Assembly: GCF_030814995.1 (NCBI RefSeq)
Contig: NZ_JAUSVX010000001.1
Location: 1,054,001 to 1,118,000 of the forward strand
Direction of reading: 5' to 3'
Source of the DNA: Labrys wisconsinensis
GTDB lineage: Bacteria; Pseudomonadota; Alphaproteobacteria; Rhizobiales; Labraceae
DNA length: 64,000 bases
The notes beneath the pieces are model-generated. The model saw only the letters and a list, made by a program, of their open reading frames with translations. It ran no database searches and was not told where the DNA came from. Of the stretch, positions 18,933 through 29,827 are shown one piece after another. The first letter of the stretch is position 1, and each line of letters starts with the position of its first letter. The position numbers were made by a program, and so were the translations under genes.

Positions 18933-19304
18933 TCACGATTTCCTGGTTTCGTCCCGGAGCCGCTTGGCGAGGACGCGCATCACGTCGAGCGCGAACGAGG
19001 GCGCCTGCCGGATGAAGCTGACGAACTGCTTTTCAGAGATCGGCACGATTTCGACATCGCTGACGGCGATGGCCGAGGCGCTGCGGATCGAATTGTCGAC
19101 CAGGGCCATCTCGCCGAAGATATCGCCGGCTGCGAGGGTTCCCAGCACGCGGTCGCCCAGCCGAAGCTCGACGTCACCCTGCTTGATGACGAGCAGCTCG
19201 AAGCCGACATCGCCCTTCTCGAAGATTGGCTGGCCCGCGCGATACTTGCGCGTTTCGACCGATATCGTCGCCAGCAGCCCAAAATCGATGGAAGTCTCCG
19301 TCAT
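18933..19304 (-). CDS. Cyclic nucleotide-binding domain protein
   Basis: This 123-residue protein is a single cNMP-binding (Crp/Fnr-type effector) domain without a helix-turn-helix. The beta-roll is clear (FEKGDVGFELLVIKQGDVEL) and the phosphate-binding cassette reads FGEMALVDNSIRSASAIA, with the Glu and Arg that contact the cyclic phosphate and ribose. A C-terminal helix FALDVMRVLAKRLRDETRK closes the pocket. A strong GGAGG precedes ATG 19304. With no output domain it probably acts through partners, as in other short CNB proteins of this group. Confidence 0.9.
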   Translation of the reverse strand: MTETSIDFGLLATISVETRKYRAGQPIFEKGDVGFELLVIKQGDVELRLGDRVLGTLAAGDIFGEMALVDNSIRSASAIAVSDVEIVPISEKQFVSFIRQAPSFALDVMRVLAKRLRDETRKS

Positions 19305-19375
19305 GCCAGCCTCCTGTCCGGAGGGATGAAGGTACATGAAGAGAGGCTCGCCCGACAGGCTCGGGCGCAGGCGGC

Positions 19376-21106
19376 CTAAAGCACCGCCGCGATCGCCGCG
19401 CGCAGCGCCGCCGGGTCGTCCGCCGGCACGACGGTCAGCCCGTCCCGCTCGCCGAGGCCGCAGGCCGCGGTCGCGATCACCGGGATGCCGGCGGCCAGCG
19501 CCCGCAGCAGGGCGCGAGGCTGGTGCTCGACGATGGCGGGCAGCACCACCGCCGCCAGCTCCGCCGGCGCCTCGCCCGGCATGAGGCGCCGCACCGGCCG
19601 GTTGCCCCAGAAGCCGGCATGCTCGACGGCGCCGCCCTGCACCAGCACCTCGATATCGAGGCCGGTGATCGCCGCGCGCAGGGCATGGACGCCCTTGCGG
19701 CCGAGAGCCGAGGCCGGAAGCAGGATCGCCCGGCCGCCCCGCCGTGAGGCCAGCGGCGCGGCGGCGGCCCAGTCGAGGAGCTGCGTCCGGCCCGGGAACA
19801 GCGCCGCGATGCCGCGATGCGCGGTGATCAGCCGGGCGGCCGCGTCGAGCGCCGCCCGCTCCGCCGCGACGACGGCGTCGGGCGCACGGAAATCGCCGAG
19901 GGTCAGGCTCTCCGGGTGTCGCGCCAGCGCCTCGTCGAGCTGCGCCTGCAGCACGTCGAGCGGCAGGCGCTCCATCAGCACCTCGAAGCTGCGCCCCTGC
20001 AGCGCGCCGAGCCGCCACAGATGCGGCAGCAGGTTCTGCGACACCACCAGGTGGGTGTGCAGATGCGACAGCCTGCGGGCATGGCTCGCGGCGAGGCGGT
20101 CATCCGCCTCCAGGATCCGCGCCTGGAGCGCTGCGCCCTGCGGCGCACGGCGCAGCGCCAGCGACCGGCGCAGCGCGGCGAGGTCGGCGGAGGCTTCGGC
20201 GCCGCAGCGCCCCCTGGCCCAGCCATAGCGCGGCCCGCCGAACAGCCGGGTCGGCAGGACCAGCGCATCCCGCCGTGTCGCCCGCTCGGCGAACAGCGCC
20301 GCGAATTCGGGCGTGGCCGCGTCGAGCAGCCAGGCCGTGGGCAGGTGCCGCGTCAGGGCCGTGTCGGGATTGTTGAGGCGGCAGGACGTCTGGCCGCAGC
20401 TGGTGCAATCATGCGCGTCGCCTCGCCCGTCCGGCGCCGCCGGCTCGCCGAGGCGATCCAGGACACCGGGCACGCCCGACCGCAGCACCAGCTCCAGCGC
20501 GTCCGCCGTCATCCGCGCCTCGATGCGGAACGGGCGGGGGCTGCGGAAGCGCAGGTCGACATAGTTCCAGAACACCGTGGCGTCGCGGCCGGCCTGCGCC
20601 CGCGAGCCCGGCACCACCCGGCTGTGGGCGTGGCGCTCGACGATCTCGAAGCCGGCCTGCAGCGCCGCCTCGTAAAGGGCGTTGGAGAGCTGGCAGAGCC
20701 CGCCGCCGACGCTGGAGACCAGGCAGCCCTCGCGCAGCTCCCGGCCGGCGACGAAGCCGCGGCGGCGTGTGGCGCGGCCGACCTGGCGCCAGAAGCTGAA
20801 CACCGCGCCGGCCGGCACCTCCACCCCGTCGATGCCGCGCAGCGCCACCCGGAGATTCTGCACCTTGCCGGCGGTGAGGGCGCGGTCCTTCTCGCCGGCG
20901 AGCCCGGTCCAGAGCGGCGAGCGCACCGTGGCGACGACAGGCGCCTCGGCGAGGACGCCGCCGGCGCCATGATGGGCGGCCCGCGTGCCGTCCAGCGTCT
21001 CGCGCAGGCCACGCAGGCCACGCAGCACCGTCGTCTTGGTGCGGAACAGCAGCGCGTCGGCACGGCTGGGAACGGCACGGCTGGGCAGGGCGAGGGTGGT
21101 GGACAT
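19376..21106 (-). CDS. VanW-domain protein fused to a glycosyltransferase-like domain
   Basis: This 576-residue cytoplasmic protein has a VanW domain at about 55-240 (AGAVFSFWRQVGRATRRRGF, GREL..GCLVSSVGGGLCQLSNALYEAAL, VVPGSRAQAGRDATVFWNYVDL). A cysteine cluster follows (CTSCGQTSC, metal-site-like). The C-terminal half, from about 280, reads as a GT-B glycosyltransferase-like domain (HTHLVVSQNLLPHL, GVHALRAAITGLDIEVLVQGG, RALLRALAAGIPVIATAACG, a UDP-sugar-type binding region). VanW's activity is unknown. GGAAACC precedes ATG 21106; the frame stays open to 21136. Likely role: envelope polysaccharide or glycan work, by inference. Confidence 0.82.
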   Translation of the reverse strand: MSTTLALPSRAVPSRADALLFRTKTTVLRGLRGLRETLDGTRAAHHGAGGVLAEAPVVATVRSPLWTGLAGEKDRALTAGKVQNLRVALRGIDGVEVPAGAVFSFWRQVGRATRRRGFVAGRELREGCLVSSVGGGLCQLSNALYEAALQAGFEIVERHAHSRVVPGSRAQAGRDATVFWNYVDLRFRSPRPFRIEARMTADALELVLRSGVPGVLDRLGEPAAPDGRGDAHDCTSCGQTSCRLNNPDTALTRHLPTAWLLDAATPEFAALFAERATRRDALVLPTRLFGGPRYGWARGRCGAEASADLAALRRSLALRRAPQGAALQARILEADDRLAASHARRLSHLHTHLVVSQNLLPHLWRLGALQGRSFEVLMERLPLDVLQAQLDEALARHPESLTLGDFRAPDAVVAAERAALDAAARLITAHRGIAALFPGRTQLLDWAAAAPLASRRGGRAILLPASALGRKGVHALRAAITGLDIEVLVQGGAVEHAGFWGNRPVRRLMPGEAPAELAAVVLPAIVEHQPRALLRALAAGIPVIATAACGLGERDGLTVVPADDPAALRAAIAAVL

Positions 21107-21345
21107 GGTTTCCGACGCGGCTCCGCTGAGCATCACCTGCCGCCATTAAGCGCGCCCCGATCCGTGCGGCTGTGCGGGCCCGCACGCGCCATCGATGATG
21201 CACCCTGACATCATCCATCGATTTCTTTCATCGATTGCATCGGCATGATCACGCAAATGCCACGCTCGTCATGTTAGGGTAACCCCATTCCTGCGCCGGC
21301 GTTCCGCCCCCGCAATCGTTTTTGCCCGCCGCATTCGAGCCTGTC

Positions 21346-22602
21346 ATGTCCCAAGTCCTCACCGGCTCGGCCGCCCGGCCGACCCCGGAGCCGTCGTTTC
21401 GCGAGTTCGTCTTCCTGATTGCCCTGGTGATGGCGCTGGTCTCGCTGTCGATCGACAACCTCCTGCCGGCCTTCGAACCGATCCGCGAAAGCCTCCGGGT
21501 GCCCGACGCCAACCAGATGCAGCTGATCATCACCGCCTATATGGGCGGCTTTGCCGCGATGCAGCTGGTGTACGGGCCGCTCTCCGACATGATCGGACGG
21601 CGGCCGATCCTGATCCTCGGCCTCACCATCTACACCGCCGGGACGCTGCTCGCGGTGTTCGCGACGAGCTACGAGGTGCTGCTGGCCGCCCGCGTCATCC
21701 AGGGCCTGGGCGGCGCCGCGGCGCGCGTCCTCGCCGTCGCCATCGTCCGCGACCGGTTCGAGGGCCGCGACATGGCGCGCGTCATGGCGCTCACCATGAT
21801 GATCTTCATCATCGTGCCCGTGGTCGCTCCCGCCACCGGCAGCCTGTTCCTGATGCTGGGCGGCTGGCGGCTGATCTTCGTGTCGATGCTGGCGCTGGTT
21901 CTGATCGTGGTGGTCTGGTTCGGCCTGCGCATGCCCGAGACGCTGCACCCGGAATATCGGATGCCGGTCTCGGCCGCCAAGATCGGCGACGGCATCCGCC
22001 GCACCGTGACGACGCGCGCCTCGATCGGCAATGCCACGGCGCTCGGCCTCGCCATGGCCTGCCTGATGACCTATCTCGGCTCGTCCCAGCAGATCTTCGA
22101 GACCGAGATCTACCGCCTCGGCCACGGCTTCGTCGTGGTCTTCGGCCTGATCGCCATCTGCATGGGCGCCGCCGCCTTCGTCAATTCGCGGCTGGTGCAG
22201 ACTCTCGGCATGCGCCGCCTCGCCCATGCCGGGATCTGCGGCTTCATCCTGGTGGCGCTGGTGATCCTGGCACAGGGCCTGATCTTCGGCGGCCGGCCGC
22301 CGCTGCTCCTGTTCGGCGTCACCCTGGCGCTGGCGCATTTCCTGCTCAGCCTGACCATGCCGAACTTCAACGCCATGGCCATGGAGCCGCTCGGCGACGT
22401 CGCCGGCACCGCCTCCTCCTTCATCGGCTCCTACACCACGCTGGCGGGCGCGGCCGGCGGCTATGTCTTCGGCCAGGCCTTCAACGGCACCATCCTGCCG
22501 CTGGCGACCGCCTATGTCGGGCTGGGGCTGGCCTGCCTCGGCGTGGTGCTGTGGACGGAGAAGGGCCGGCTGTTCTCGCCGCACCACGCCGACCCGGCGT
22601 GA
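21346..22602 (+). CDS. MFS drug exporter, Bcr/CflA type
   Basis: This 418-residue inner-membrane transporter has 12 predicted helices. The motif-A loop GPLSDMIGRRPILILG after helix 2 and AARVIQGLGGAAARVLAVAIVRDRF in helices 4-5 match the drug:H+ antiporter-1 Bcr/CflA group. It probably expels a toxic or signalling compound. ATG 21346 is chosen because it gives the usual short cytoplasmic N-terminus. The upstream 239 bp before it, shared with the divergent VanW-type gene, contain CATCGAT three times (21190, 21216, 21229), a possible regulator site. Confidence 0.9.
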   Translation: MSQVLTGSAARPTPEPSFREFVFLIALVMALVSLSIDNLLPAFEPIRESLRVPDANQMQLIITAYMGGFAAMQLVYGPLSDMIGRRPILILGLTIYTAGTLLAVFATSYEVLLAARVIQGLGGAAARVLAVAIVRDRFEGRDMARVMALTMMIFIIVPVVAPATGSLFLMLGGWRLIFVSMLALVLIVVVWFGLRMPETLHPEYRMPVSAAKIGDGIRRTVTTRASIGNATALGLAMACLMTYLGSSQQIFETEIYRLGHGFVVVFGLIAICMGAAAFVNSRLVQTLGMRRLAHAGICGFILVALVILAQGLIFGGRPPLLLFGVTLALAHFLLSLTMPNFNAMAMEPLGDVAGTASSFIGSYTTLAGAAGGYVFGQAFNGTILPLATAYVGLGLACLGVVLWTEKGRLFSPHHADPA

Positions 22603-22691
22603 GTGGGGGGCGTTGAACCGACGCAACTGATCGTCATGGACGGGCTTGTCCCGTCCATCCACGCGAACTCAGCGATGGCCGGTGGTCGCGT

Positions 22692-24494
<1,803 letters not shown>

Positions 24495-24789
24495 GCGGCG
24501 ACCATGGCGCAGGAAGCTGATTCGGGGGAAGTCGATAGCCGCAGGAGCCGCACGGGCGCCAGCGCAGGCTGTGCTGAAATGCGCCCCTCGGCGGCGGTCT
24601 CATGGGTATGGGCTATCGATGACGCCAGATCTTCACAGCGCCGAGAAGCAGGATGGCCGCAAGTGGATCGGCCTTGCCTGGGCCCACGCCAATCGACTCG
24701 CCAAGGATAGGCCGGAACCGCAGCCCGAGTGAATCATCGGCCGTTCCCATACGGGCAAACTATCCGCGGTGCTGGCGGCACGCATCCCA

Positions 24790-25344
24790 TCAAGACAAGC
24801 CCGGGCGGTTCTCGTCCTGGGCCGCAAAGACATCCTGAGCATAGGTTTCAAGCAGCGCCTCGCACCCGGCGAGCCGAGCGGCCGCTTCCTCCGCCAAGGC
24901 CGCGCCGTAGAAATCGAGCTTGCGGATCTTCTCGAACCAGCTCTTCAGCTTCTTGAGGTCGATGTCGTTCTCCTCAAGCTCCGCGTAGGTGAAGTGGTTG
25001 GCTGCCCGCTCGCGTGCGATCTCTGCCTCGAAGTCTCCACAGCGGCCCAGCAGTTCCCGATATTCCTCATCCCGATCGGCCTTGAAGCGAGCGATCACCT
25101 TATCGGTCTGGGCCTTGTCCAGGGGGGCGCTCTCCAGGAGCACCGATTCGCCGCCCATGCCGGCGATCTCGTTCTCGGTGATCTTGAGCGCCCGCCGATG
25201 CTCATCCGTTTGCGGCAGCAGACACACGCCATTCTGCAGATAGACCGCGCCTAGCCCTTTGAGCTTTCGCCACAGGGCGACACGCCGCCGCGGGGGATCG
25301 GCTGGAACCTTGTAGGTGAGAAGAAGCCAAGTCTCGGTAGCCAT
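24790..25344 (-). CDS. ChrB N-terminal domain protein
   Basis: This 184-residue protein corresponds to the N-terminal domain of chromate-resistance protein ChrB, here as a stand-alone: ETWLLLTYKVPADPPRRRVA, LWRKLKGLGAVYLQNGVCLLP, then a long helix FKADRDEEYRELLGRCGDFE. The C-terminal chromate-related half found in full-length ChrB (about 300 residues) is absent, and no chrA chromate exporter lies in the window. Full ChrB acts as a chromate-sensing regulator. Here a divergent CDF-type transporter gene is the neighbour. ATG 25344 overlaps a short palindrome. Confidence 0.85.
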   Translation of the reverse strand: MATETWLLLTYKVPADPPRRRVALWRKLKGLGAVYLQNGVCLLPQTDEHRRALKITENEIAGMGGESVLLESAPLDKAQTDKVIARFKADRDEEYRELLGRCGDFEAEIARERAANHFTYAELEENDIDLKKLKSWFEKIRKLDFYGAALAEEAAARLAGCEALLETYAQDVFAAQDENRPGLS

Positions 25345-25358
25345 ACGATCCTGCGTAT
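25343..25358. promoter_or_regulatory. Palindrome over the chrB-like start codon
   Basis: ATACGATCCTGCGTAT is an ATACG-N6-CGTAT dyad covering the start codon of the chrB-like gene and 41 bp from the divergent CDF-type start. A role as an autoregulatory operator is inferred from position. Confidence 0.35.
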
Positions 25359-25398
25359 TGTATCAGCAGTTACATATCAAGCGTGACGGAGACGCCGT

Positions 25399-26004
25399 GT
25401 GGATCTGACCGATACTGACACGCGCAGCTGCGTTCTCCGGCGAGCGGTCACGATCGTCGCCCTCGCGAACCTCGCCTATTTTGGGGTGGAGTTCGCCGTG
25501 GCTCTTTCCATCGGATCGGTCTCGTTGTTCGCCGATTCGGTCGATTTCCTGGAGGACACCGCGGTCAATTTCCTGATCCTGGTGGCGCTGGGTTGGTCGG
25601 CGCGCTCCCGCGCCCGAGTTGGCATGGCCTTGGCCGCGATCCTGCTCGTGCCGGCGATTGCGACAATCTGGACCGCCTGGCAGAAGTTCATGGTGCCGGT
25701 GGCTCCGGAGCCGCTTGCGCTGTCCTTGACCGGCCTGGGCGCGCTTGTCGTCAACCTGAGCTGTGCATTCTTGCTCGCCCGTTTCCGTCATCACAGCGGA
25801 AGTCTGACCAAGGCCGCTTTCCTGTCCGCCCGCAACGATGCGGTTGCGAACGTGGCGATCATCGGTGCGGGACTGGTCACGGCCTTCGCATGGAGGTCAG
25901 CGTGGCCCGACCTGATCGTCGGGCTCGGCATCGCGGTCATGAACGCCGATGCGGCGCACGAGGTGTGGACAGCCGCCAGAAAGGAGCACCGGGCCGCAGC
26001 CTGA
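25399..26004 (+). CDS. Short CDF-type cation transporter
   Basis: This 201-residue membrane protein is related to cation diffusion facilitators, with four or more membrane helices and metal-site-like acidic residues in SLFADSVDFLEDTAVNFLI and LSARNDAVANVAIIGAGL. It lacks the cytoplasmic C-terminal metal-sensing domain of full CDF proteins. It starts with GTG at 25399, the only supported start. It is divergent from the ChrB-N gene, which may regulate it. Bases 25666-25708, coding for the IWTAWQKFMVPVAP part, are repeated inverted just beyond the 3' end. Confidence 0.85.
   Translation: MDLTDTDTRSCVLRRAVTIVALANLAYFGVEFAVALSIGSVSLFADSVDFLEDTAVNFLILVALGWSARSRARVGMALAAILLVPAIATIWTAWQKFMVPVAPEPLALSLTGLGALVVNLSCAFLLARFRHHSGSLTKAAFLSARNDAVANVAIIGAGLVTAFAWRSAWPDLIVGLGIAVMNADAAHEVWTAARKEHRAAA
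25666..25708 (+). repeat. 43-bp inverted repeat, left arm (inside CDF-type gene)
   Basis: This 43-base stretch of the CDF-type gene, starting ATCTGGACCGCCTGGCAG, is perfectly complementary to 26043-26085. The arms enclose 334 bp: the 3' part of the gene and its flank. Confidence 0.9.
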
Positions 26005-26042
26005 TCGCGAGGAGGCGGCATGGCGTTCACCGATGGTGAGCA

Positions 26043-26085
26043 CCGGAGCCACCGGCACCATGAACTTCTGCCAGGCGGTCCAGAT
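26043..26085 (-). repeat. 43-bp inverted repeat, right arm
   Basis: This is a perfect inverted copy of 25666-25708, lying between the CDF-type stop (26004) and the xerC start (26129). On the minus strand it encodes the same WQKFMVPVAP residues, with different residues following (VLTIGERHAASSR), so it is a duplicated gene fragment. Confidence 0.9.
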
Positions 26086-26128
26086 CGGCGCAACCAAACG
26101 CTCAGGATTGTCCGCTAGGCTCCGGCCC

Positions 26129-27073
26129 ATGCTCGCCCTGATCGCCGCCCCAGACCTCGCCGCCGCCCGGGCCCGCTGGCTCGCCTATCTCGCCACCGAG
26201 CGGCGCATGAGCCCGAAGACCGTCGAGGCCTATGAGCGCGACGCGACGTCGCTGCTGCGCTTCCTCACCGGGCATCTCGGCGAGCCGCCCGACATCGCCG
26301 CGGTTGCGGAAATAGCCCCACGCGAGGTGCGCGCCTTCATCGCCGCCCGCCGGGTGGACGGGCTGAAGCCGCGCTCGCTGATGCGGGCGCTGGCGGCGGC
26401 GCGCGCCTTCGCCCGCTTCCTCGAGCGCGAGGGGCACGGCGCCAGCGGCGCGCTCACCGCCGTGCGCGGCCCCAAGCTGCCGCAGAGCCTGCCCAAGCCG
26501 CTGTCGCCCGAGGCGGCCCGGGCCGTGTCGGACGCCGACAGCCGCGCCGGCGAGGCGTGCGCCCCCTGGATCCTCGCCCGCGACGCCGCCGTGCTGGCGC
26601 TGTGCTACGGCGCCGGCCTGCGCATCTCCGAGGCGCTCGGCATCCGCCGCAAGGACGCGCCGGTCGACGGCCGCAACGACGTCACCGTCCTCGGCAAAGG
26701 GGCCAAGATGCGCAGCGTGCCGGTGATCGCGCCGGTGTCGCGCGCCGTCGCCGACTATATCAGGCTGGTCCCCTACGCCCTCGACCCCGACGGGCCGCTC
26801 TTCGTCGGCGCCCGCGGCGGCCCGCTGTCGCCGCGCATCGTCCAGCTCGCCATGGAGCGGCTGCGCGGCGCGCTCGGCCTGCCGGACTCGGCGACGCCGC
26901 ACGCCCTGCGCCATTCCTTCGCCACCCATCTCCTCGGGCGCGGCGGCGACCTGCGCTCGATCCAGGAGCTGCTCGGCCATGCCAGCCTCTCCACCACGCA
27001 GATCTACACCAAGGTGGACGCGGCCGAGCTGATGCGCGTCTATCGGGCGACCCATCCGCGGGCGCGGGCCTGA
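26129..27073 (+). CDS. xerC: Tyrosine recombinase XerC
   Basis: This 314-residue site-specific recombinase, with XerD, resolves chromosome dimers at dif. The N-terminal SAM-like core-binding domain (WLAYLATERRMSPKTVEAYERD) precedes the catalytic domain. Catalytic residues are visible: Arg in LCYGAGLRISEALG (about 166), the Lys in GKGAKMR, His-x-x-Arg in HALRHSFATHLL (about 260), the second His in LLGHASLSTTQ and the nucleophile Tyr in QIYTKV (about 293). ATG 26129 gives the standard N-terminus. It is a chromosomal housekeeping gene, not an island integrase. Confidence 0.93.
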   Translation: MLALIAAPDLAAARARWLAYLATERRMSPKTVEAYERDATSLLRFLTGHLGEPPDIAAVAEIAPREVRAFIAARRVDGLKPRSLMRALAAARAFARFLEREGHGASGALTAVRGPKLPQSLPKPLSPEAARAVSDADSRAGEACAPWILARDAAVLALCYGAGLRISEALGIRRKDAPVDGRNDVTVLGKGAKMRSVPVIAPVSRAVADYIRLVPYALDPDGPLFVGARGGPLSPRIVQLAMERLRGALGLPDSATPHALRHSFATHLLGRGGDLRSIQELLGHASLSTTQIYTKVDAAELMRVYRATHPRARA

Positions 27074-27088
27074 GAAAGGGGGAGCGCC

Positions 27089-27481
27089 ATGCGGCAGGCC
27101 ATCGGCGCCGTCACCCTCGTGGTGCGCGACTATGACGAGGCCAGGGCCTGGTACACCGGCGTGCTCGGCTTCGACCTCATCGAGGACACGCCGCTCGGCG
27201 GCGGCAAGCGCTGGCTGACGGTGGCGCCGCCCGGGTCCGGCGAGGCCCGGCTGCTGCTCGCCAGGGCCGATTCGCCGGCGCAGGCCGCGCGCGTCGGCGA
27301 CCAGACCGGCGGGCGCGTGTTCCTCTTCCTCCACACCGACGATTTTGCCCGCGACCACCGGCGCTTCCTCGCGCGGGGCGTGCGCTTCCTGGAGGAGCCG
27401 CGCGAGGAGGCCTACGGCACCGTGGCGGTGTTCGAGGATCTCTACGGCAACAAGTGGGACCTGCTGCAGCTCAGGGGATAG
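27089..27481 (+). CDS. VOC (glyoxalase/bleomycin-resistance) family protein
   Basis: This 130-residue protein has two VOC half-domains: RQAIGAVTLVVRDYDEARAW with YTGVLGFDLIED, and RVFLFLHTDDFARDHRRFLARG with GTVAVFEDLYGNKWDLLQ. Metal ligands are likely the H/Q of the first strand and the E in VFEDLYGNKWDLLQ. It fits GloA-like lyases or dioxygenase-fold resistance proteins; substrate unknown. GGGGGAGCGCC precedes ATG 27089, 15 bp after xerC, so the two may be read together. Confidence 0.88.
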   Translation: MRQAIGAVTLVVRDYDEARAWYTGVLGFDLIEDTPLGGGKRWLTVAPPGSGEARLLLARADSPAQAARVGDQTGGRVFLFLHTDDFARDHRRFLARGVRFLEEPREEAYGTVAVFEDLYGNKWDLLQLRG

Positions 27482-27523
27482 CGGGAGATCGTCGCTTCGA
27501 TGCCACCCGCGACGTCGGCAGAT

Positions 27524-27662
27524 CCCTTCCCCCTTGCGGGGAAGGGTAGGGGATGGGGGTGGTGAAAGGTGAGGCGACCGGCTCGAAGAAGGCGCCGGCT
27601 GCAACGTCGCGCTCCATTCCGCGCCACCCCCACCTCCTACTCCTCCCCGCAAGGGGGAGGAG
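27524..27662. repeat. MITE-like element with inverted arms, copy 2
   Basis: A left arm at 27524-27562 begins CCCTTCCCCCTTGCGGGG and a right arm at 27624-27662 ends GCAAGGGGGAGGAG. They are related inverted copies (TAGGGGATGGGGGTGG against CCACCCCCACCTCCTA). The element fills most of the gap between the convergent VOC and gpsA genes. Confidence 0.75.
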
Positions 27663-27701
27663 AGCGGCCAGCGTCGCGCTTGAAGCTGCGAAGGCGCTTC
27701 A

Positions 27702-28694
27702 TCAAGCCTCGGCCTTGAGCGGCCGGGACAGCAGCACCTCGATCGCGGCGTCGACGGTGAGCCGCCCGGCGATGAGGTCGGCCACGGCCTGCGCCACCGG
27801 CATGTCGACGCCTTTCGCCGCCGCCATCTCCGCGAGGATGCCGGCGGTCCACACGCCCTCGGCCAGCCCGACCGCGGCGACGGCCGCCTCGACGGCGAGG
27901 CCCCGTCCCAGCGCCTCGCCGAGCCGCCGGTTGCGCGAGCGCGACGAGGTGCCGGTCAGGACGAGGTCGCCGAGGCCGGACAGGCCCGCCAGCGTCTCGG
28001 CCCGGGCGCCGTAGGCGACGCCGAAGCGCGTCAGCTCGGCGAAGGCGCGGGCGATCAGCGCCGCGACGGCGCTCTCGCCGAAGCCCTTGCCGGCGGCGAT
28101 CCCGGCGGCGATCGCCAGCACGTTCTTGGCCGCCCCGCCGATCTCGACGCCGCGCATGTCGGTGGCGTGGTAGAGCCGGAAGGTCGGCGACCCCAGGGCC
28201 AGCGCCAGGGCTTCGCCCGTGGCGGCCTCGGCGCAGGCCAGCGTCAGCGCCGTCGGCGAGCCGGCGGCGATGTCGGCGGCGAAGCCCGGGCCGGAGAGGA
28301 TGGCCGGCACCGCCCGCGGCAGCGCCGCAGCGACGATCTCGGTGACGAAGCGCCCGGTGCTGCGCTCGATGCCCTTGGCCGCCGCGATGACCGGCACGTC
28401 GGGCGCCAGCACCGACGCCAGGGCCGCGGCGGCCGCGGCGAGGTTCTGGGTCGGCACCGCGAGGATGACGGCCTCGGCCCGCCGCAGGTCGTCGGGCGCG
28501 GCGCTCGGCGTCACCGCCGGCGGCAGAACCGCCTCGGGCAGGCGCGGGCTGCGCCGGCTCGCCGCCATCGCCGCCGCCTGATCCGCATCGCGGGCCCACA
28601 GCAGCGCGCGCCGCCCGGCCCGCGCCGCGGCGCAGGCGAGCGCGGTGCCGAAGGCGCCGGCGCCGACCACCGCCACGACATCGAAGCGCCTCAT
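27702..28694 (-). CDS. gpsA: Glycerol-3-phosphate dehydrogenase [NAD(P)+]
   Basis: This 330-residue cytoplasmic enzyme reduces dihydroxyacetone phosphate to glycerol 3-phosphate for phospholipid synthesis. It shows the NAD(P) fold [17 protein letters not shown], the [10 protein letters not shown] segment, [17 protein letters not shown], the catalytic Lys region [20 protein letters not shown] and [23 protein letters not shown] 28694 overlaps the stop of tsaD by 4 bp (ATGA), so the two genes are coupled. The pairing tsaD-gpsA is standard in Hyphomicrobiales. Confidence 0.95.
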   Translation of the reverse strand: MRRFDVVAVVGAGAFGTALACAAARAGRRALLWARDADQAAAMAASRRSPRLPEAVLPPAVTPSAAPDDLRRAEAVILAVPTQNLAAAAAALASVLAPDVPVIAAAKGIERSTGRFVTEIVAAALPRAVPAILSGPGFAADIAAGSPTALTLACAEAATGEALALALGSPTFRLYHATDMRGVEIGGAAKNVLAIAAGIAAGKGFGESAVAALIARAFAELTRFGVAYGARAETLAGLSGLGDLVLTGTSSRSRNRRLGEALGRGLAVEAAVAAVGLAEGVWTAGILAEMAAAKGVDMPVAQAVADLIAGRLTVDAAIEVLLSRPLKAEA

Positions 28695-29746
28695 GCCTTC
28701 TTCCCCGCTGCCGCGGCCGTGGGATCGAGCGCCCAGCGGGCGCGCGGGCTGGTGTCGAGCCCATCGGTCAGCCCGGCGAGCAGGCGCTCGGCGCCGGCCC
28801 AGGCGATCATGGCGCCGTTGTCGGTGCACAGCGCCTGGGGCGGCGTGACGATCCTCAGGCCCGCTTCGGCGCCGAGGCGCTGCAGACCGCGCCGGATGGC
28901 ATGGTTGGCAGCGACGCCGCCGGCGACCACCAGGCAGCTCGGCTGGCCGGCCACGTCGCGGAAGCGGCGCAGCCCGGCGCGGGTGCGGTCGACGATCATG
29001 TCGACCACCGCCGCCTGGAACGAGGCGCAGAGGTCGGCCACGTCCTGGTCGGTCACCGGCGCGATGCGCGAGGCCTCGATCCGGACCGCCGTCTTCAGGC
29101 CCGACAGCGAGAAGTTCGGCTCGGGGCGCCCCTGCATCGGCCGCGGAAAGGAAAAGCGCAAGGGATCGCCGGCGAGCGCCGCCTGCTCCACCGCCGGGCC
29201 GCCGGGATAGGGCAGGCTGAGCAGCTTGGCCGTCTTGTCGAAGGCCTCGCCGATGGCGTCGTCGATGGTGGTGCCGAGCCGGACATAGTCGCCGAGGCCG
29301 CGCACGGCGACGAGCTGGGTGTGGCCGCCCGAGGCGAGCAGCAGGAGATAGGGGAAGGGCACCCGGTCGGTGAGGCGCGGCGTCAGCGCATGCGCCTCCA
29401 GGTGGTTGACGGCGATCAGCGGCTTGCCCAGCACCAGGGCCAGCGCCTTGGCGGTGGTGAGGCCGACGATGACGCCGCCGATCAGGCCGGGGCCGGCCGC
29501 AGCGGCGACCGCATCGAGGGCGCGGATCGGCGTCTTCGCCTCGGCGAGGGCCCGCTCGATGATGTGGTCGAGCGCCTCGACATGGGCGCGCGCCGCGATC
29601 TCCGGCACGACGCCGCCATAGGCGGCATGCTCGGCCACCTGCGACAGCACCACGTTGGACAGCACCGAGCCCTCGCCGTCCGCGTCGAGGCGCACCACCG
29701 CGGCGGCGGTCTCATCGCAGGTGGTTTCGATGCCGAGAACGAGCAT
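28691..29746 (-). CDS. tsaD: tRNA N6-adenosine threonylcarbamoyltransferase TsaD
   Basis: This 351-residue ASKHA-fold enzyme transfers threonylcarbamoyl to A37 of ANN-decoding tRNAs, together with TsaB, TsaE and TsaC. Motifs are [14 protein letters not shown] at the N-terminus, the metal ligands NHLEAHAL (His-x-x-x-His), [43 protein letters not shown] and the C-terminal [11 protein letters not shown]. It is divergent from hemC with 128 bp between starts, and it is the first gene of the tsaD-gpsA unit. Confidence 0.96.
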   Translation of the reverse strand: MLVLGIETTCDETAAAVVRLDADGEGSVLSNVVLSQVAEHAAYGGVVPEIAARAHVEALDHIIERALAEAKTPIRALDAVAAAAGPGLIGGVIVGLTTAKALALVLGKPLIAVNHLEAHALTPRLTDRVPFPYLLLLASGGHTQLVAVRGLGDYVRLGTTIDDAIGEAFDKTAKLLSLPYPGGPAVEQAALAGDPLRFSFPRPMQGRPEPNFSLSGLKTAVRIEASRIAPVTDQDVADLCASFQAAVVDMIVDRTRAGLRRFRDVAGQPSCLVVAGGVAANHAIRRGLQRLGAEAGLRIVTPPQALCTDNGAMIAWAGAERLLAGLTDGLDTSPRARWALDPTAAAAGKKA

Positions 29747-29827
29747 GGCTTGGCTTTCGATTGGCGCGCGGCCACCCTATAGTCCGCCCGCTTCGCGCCG
29801 CAAGGCGCGGAGCCCCGGATGGATTTG

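Noticed and set aside
18571-19329. 252-codon plus-strand ORF
   Set aside because: Antisense to the small membrane protein and the cyclic-nucleotide-binding gene, which have better support.
24619-24732. 37-codon plus-strand ORF downstream of recQ's start
   Set aside because: Too short, no ribosome site and no recognisable similarity; left as non-coding.
26129-27073. xerC as a mobile-element integrase
   Set aside because: It has XerC-type length and motifs and lies among housekeeping genes; no attachment repeat beside it.
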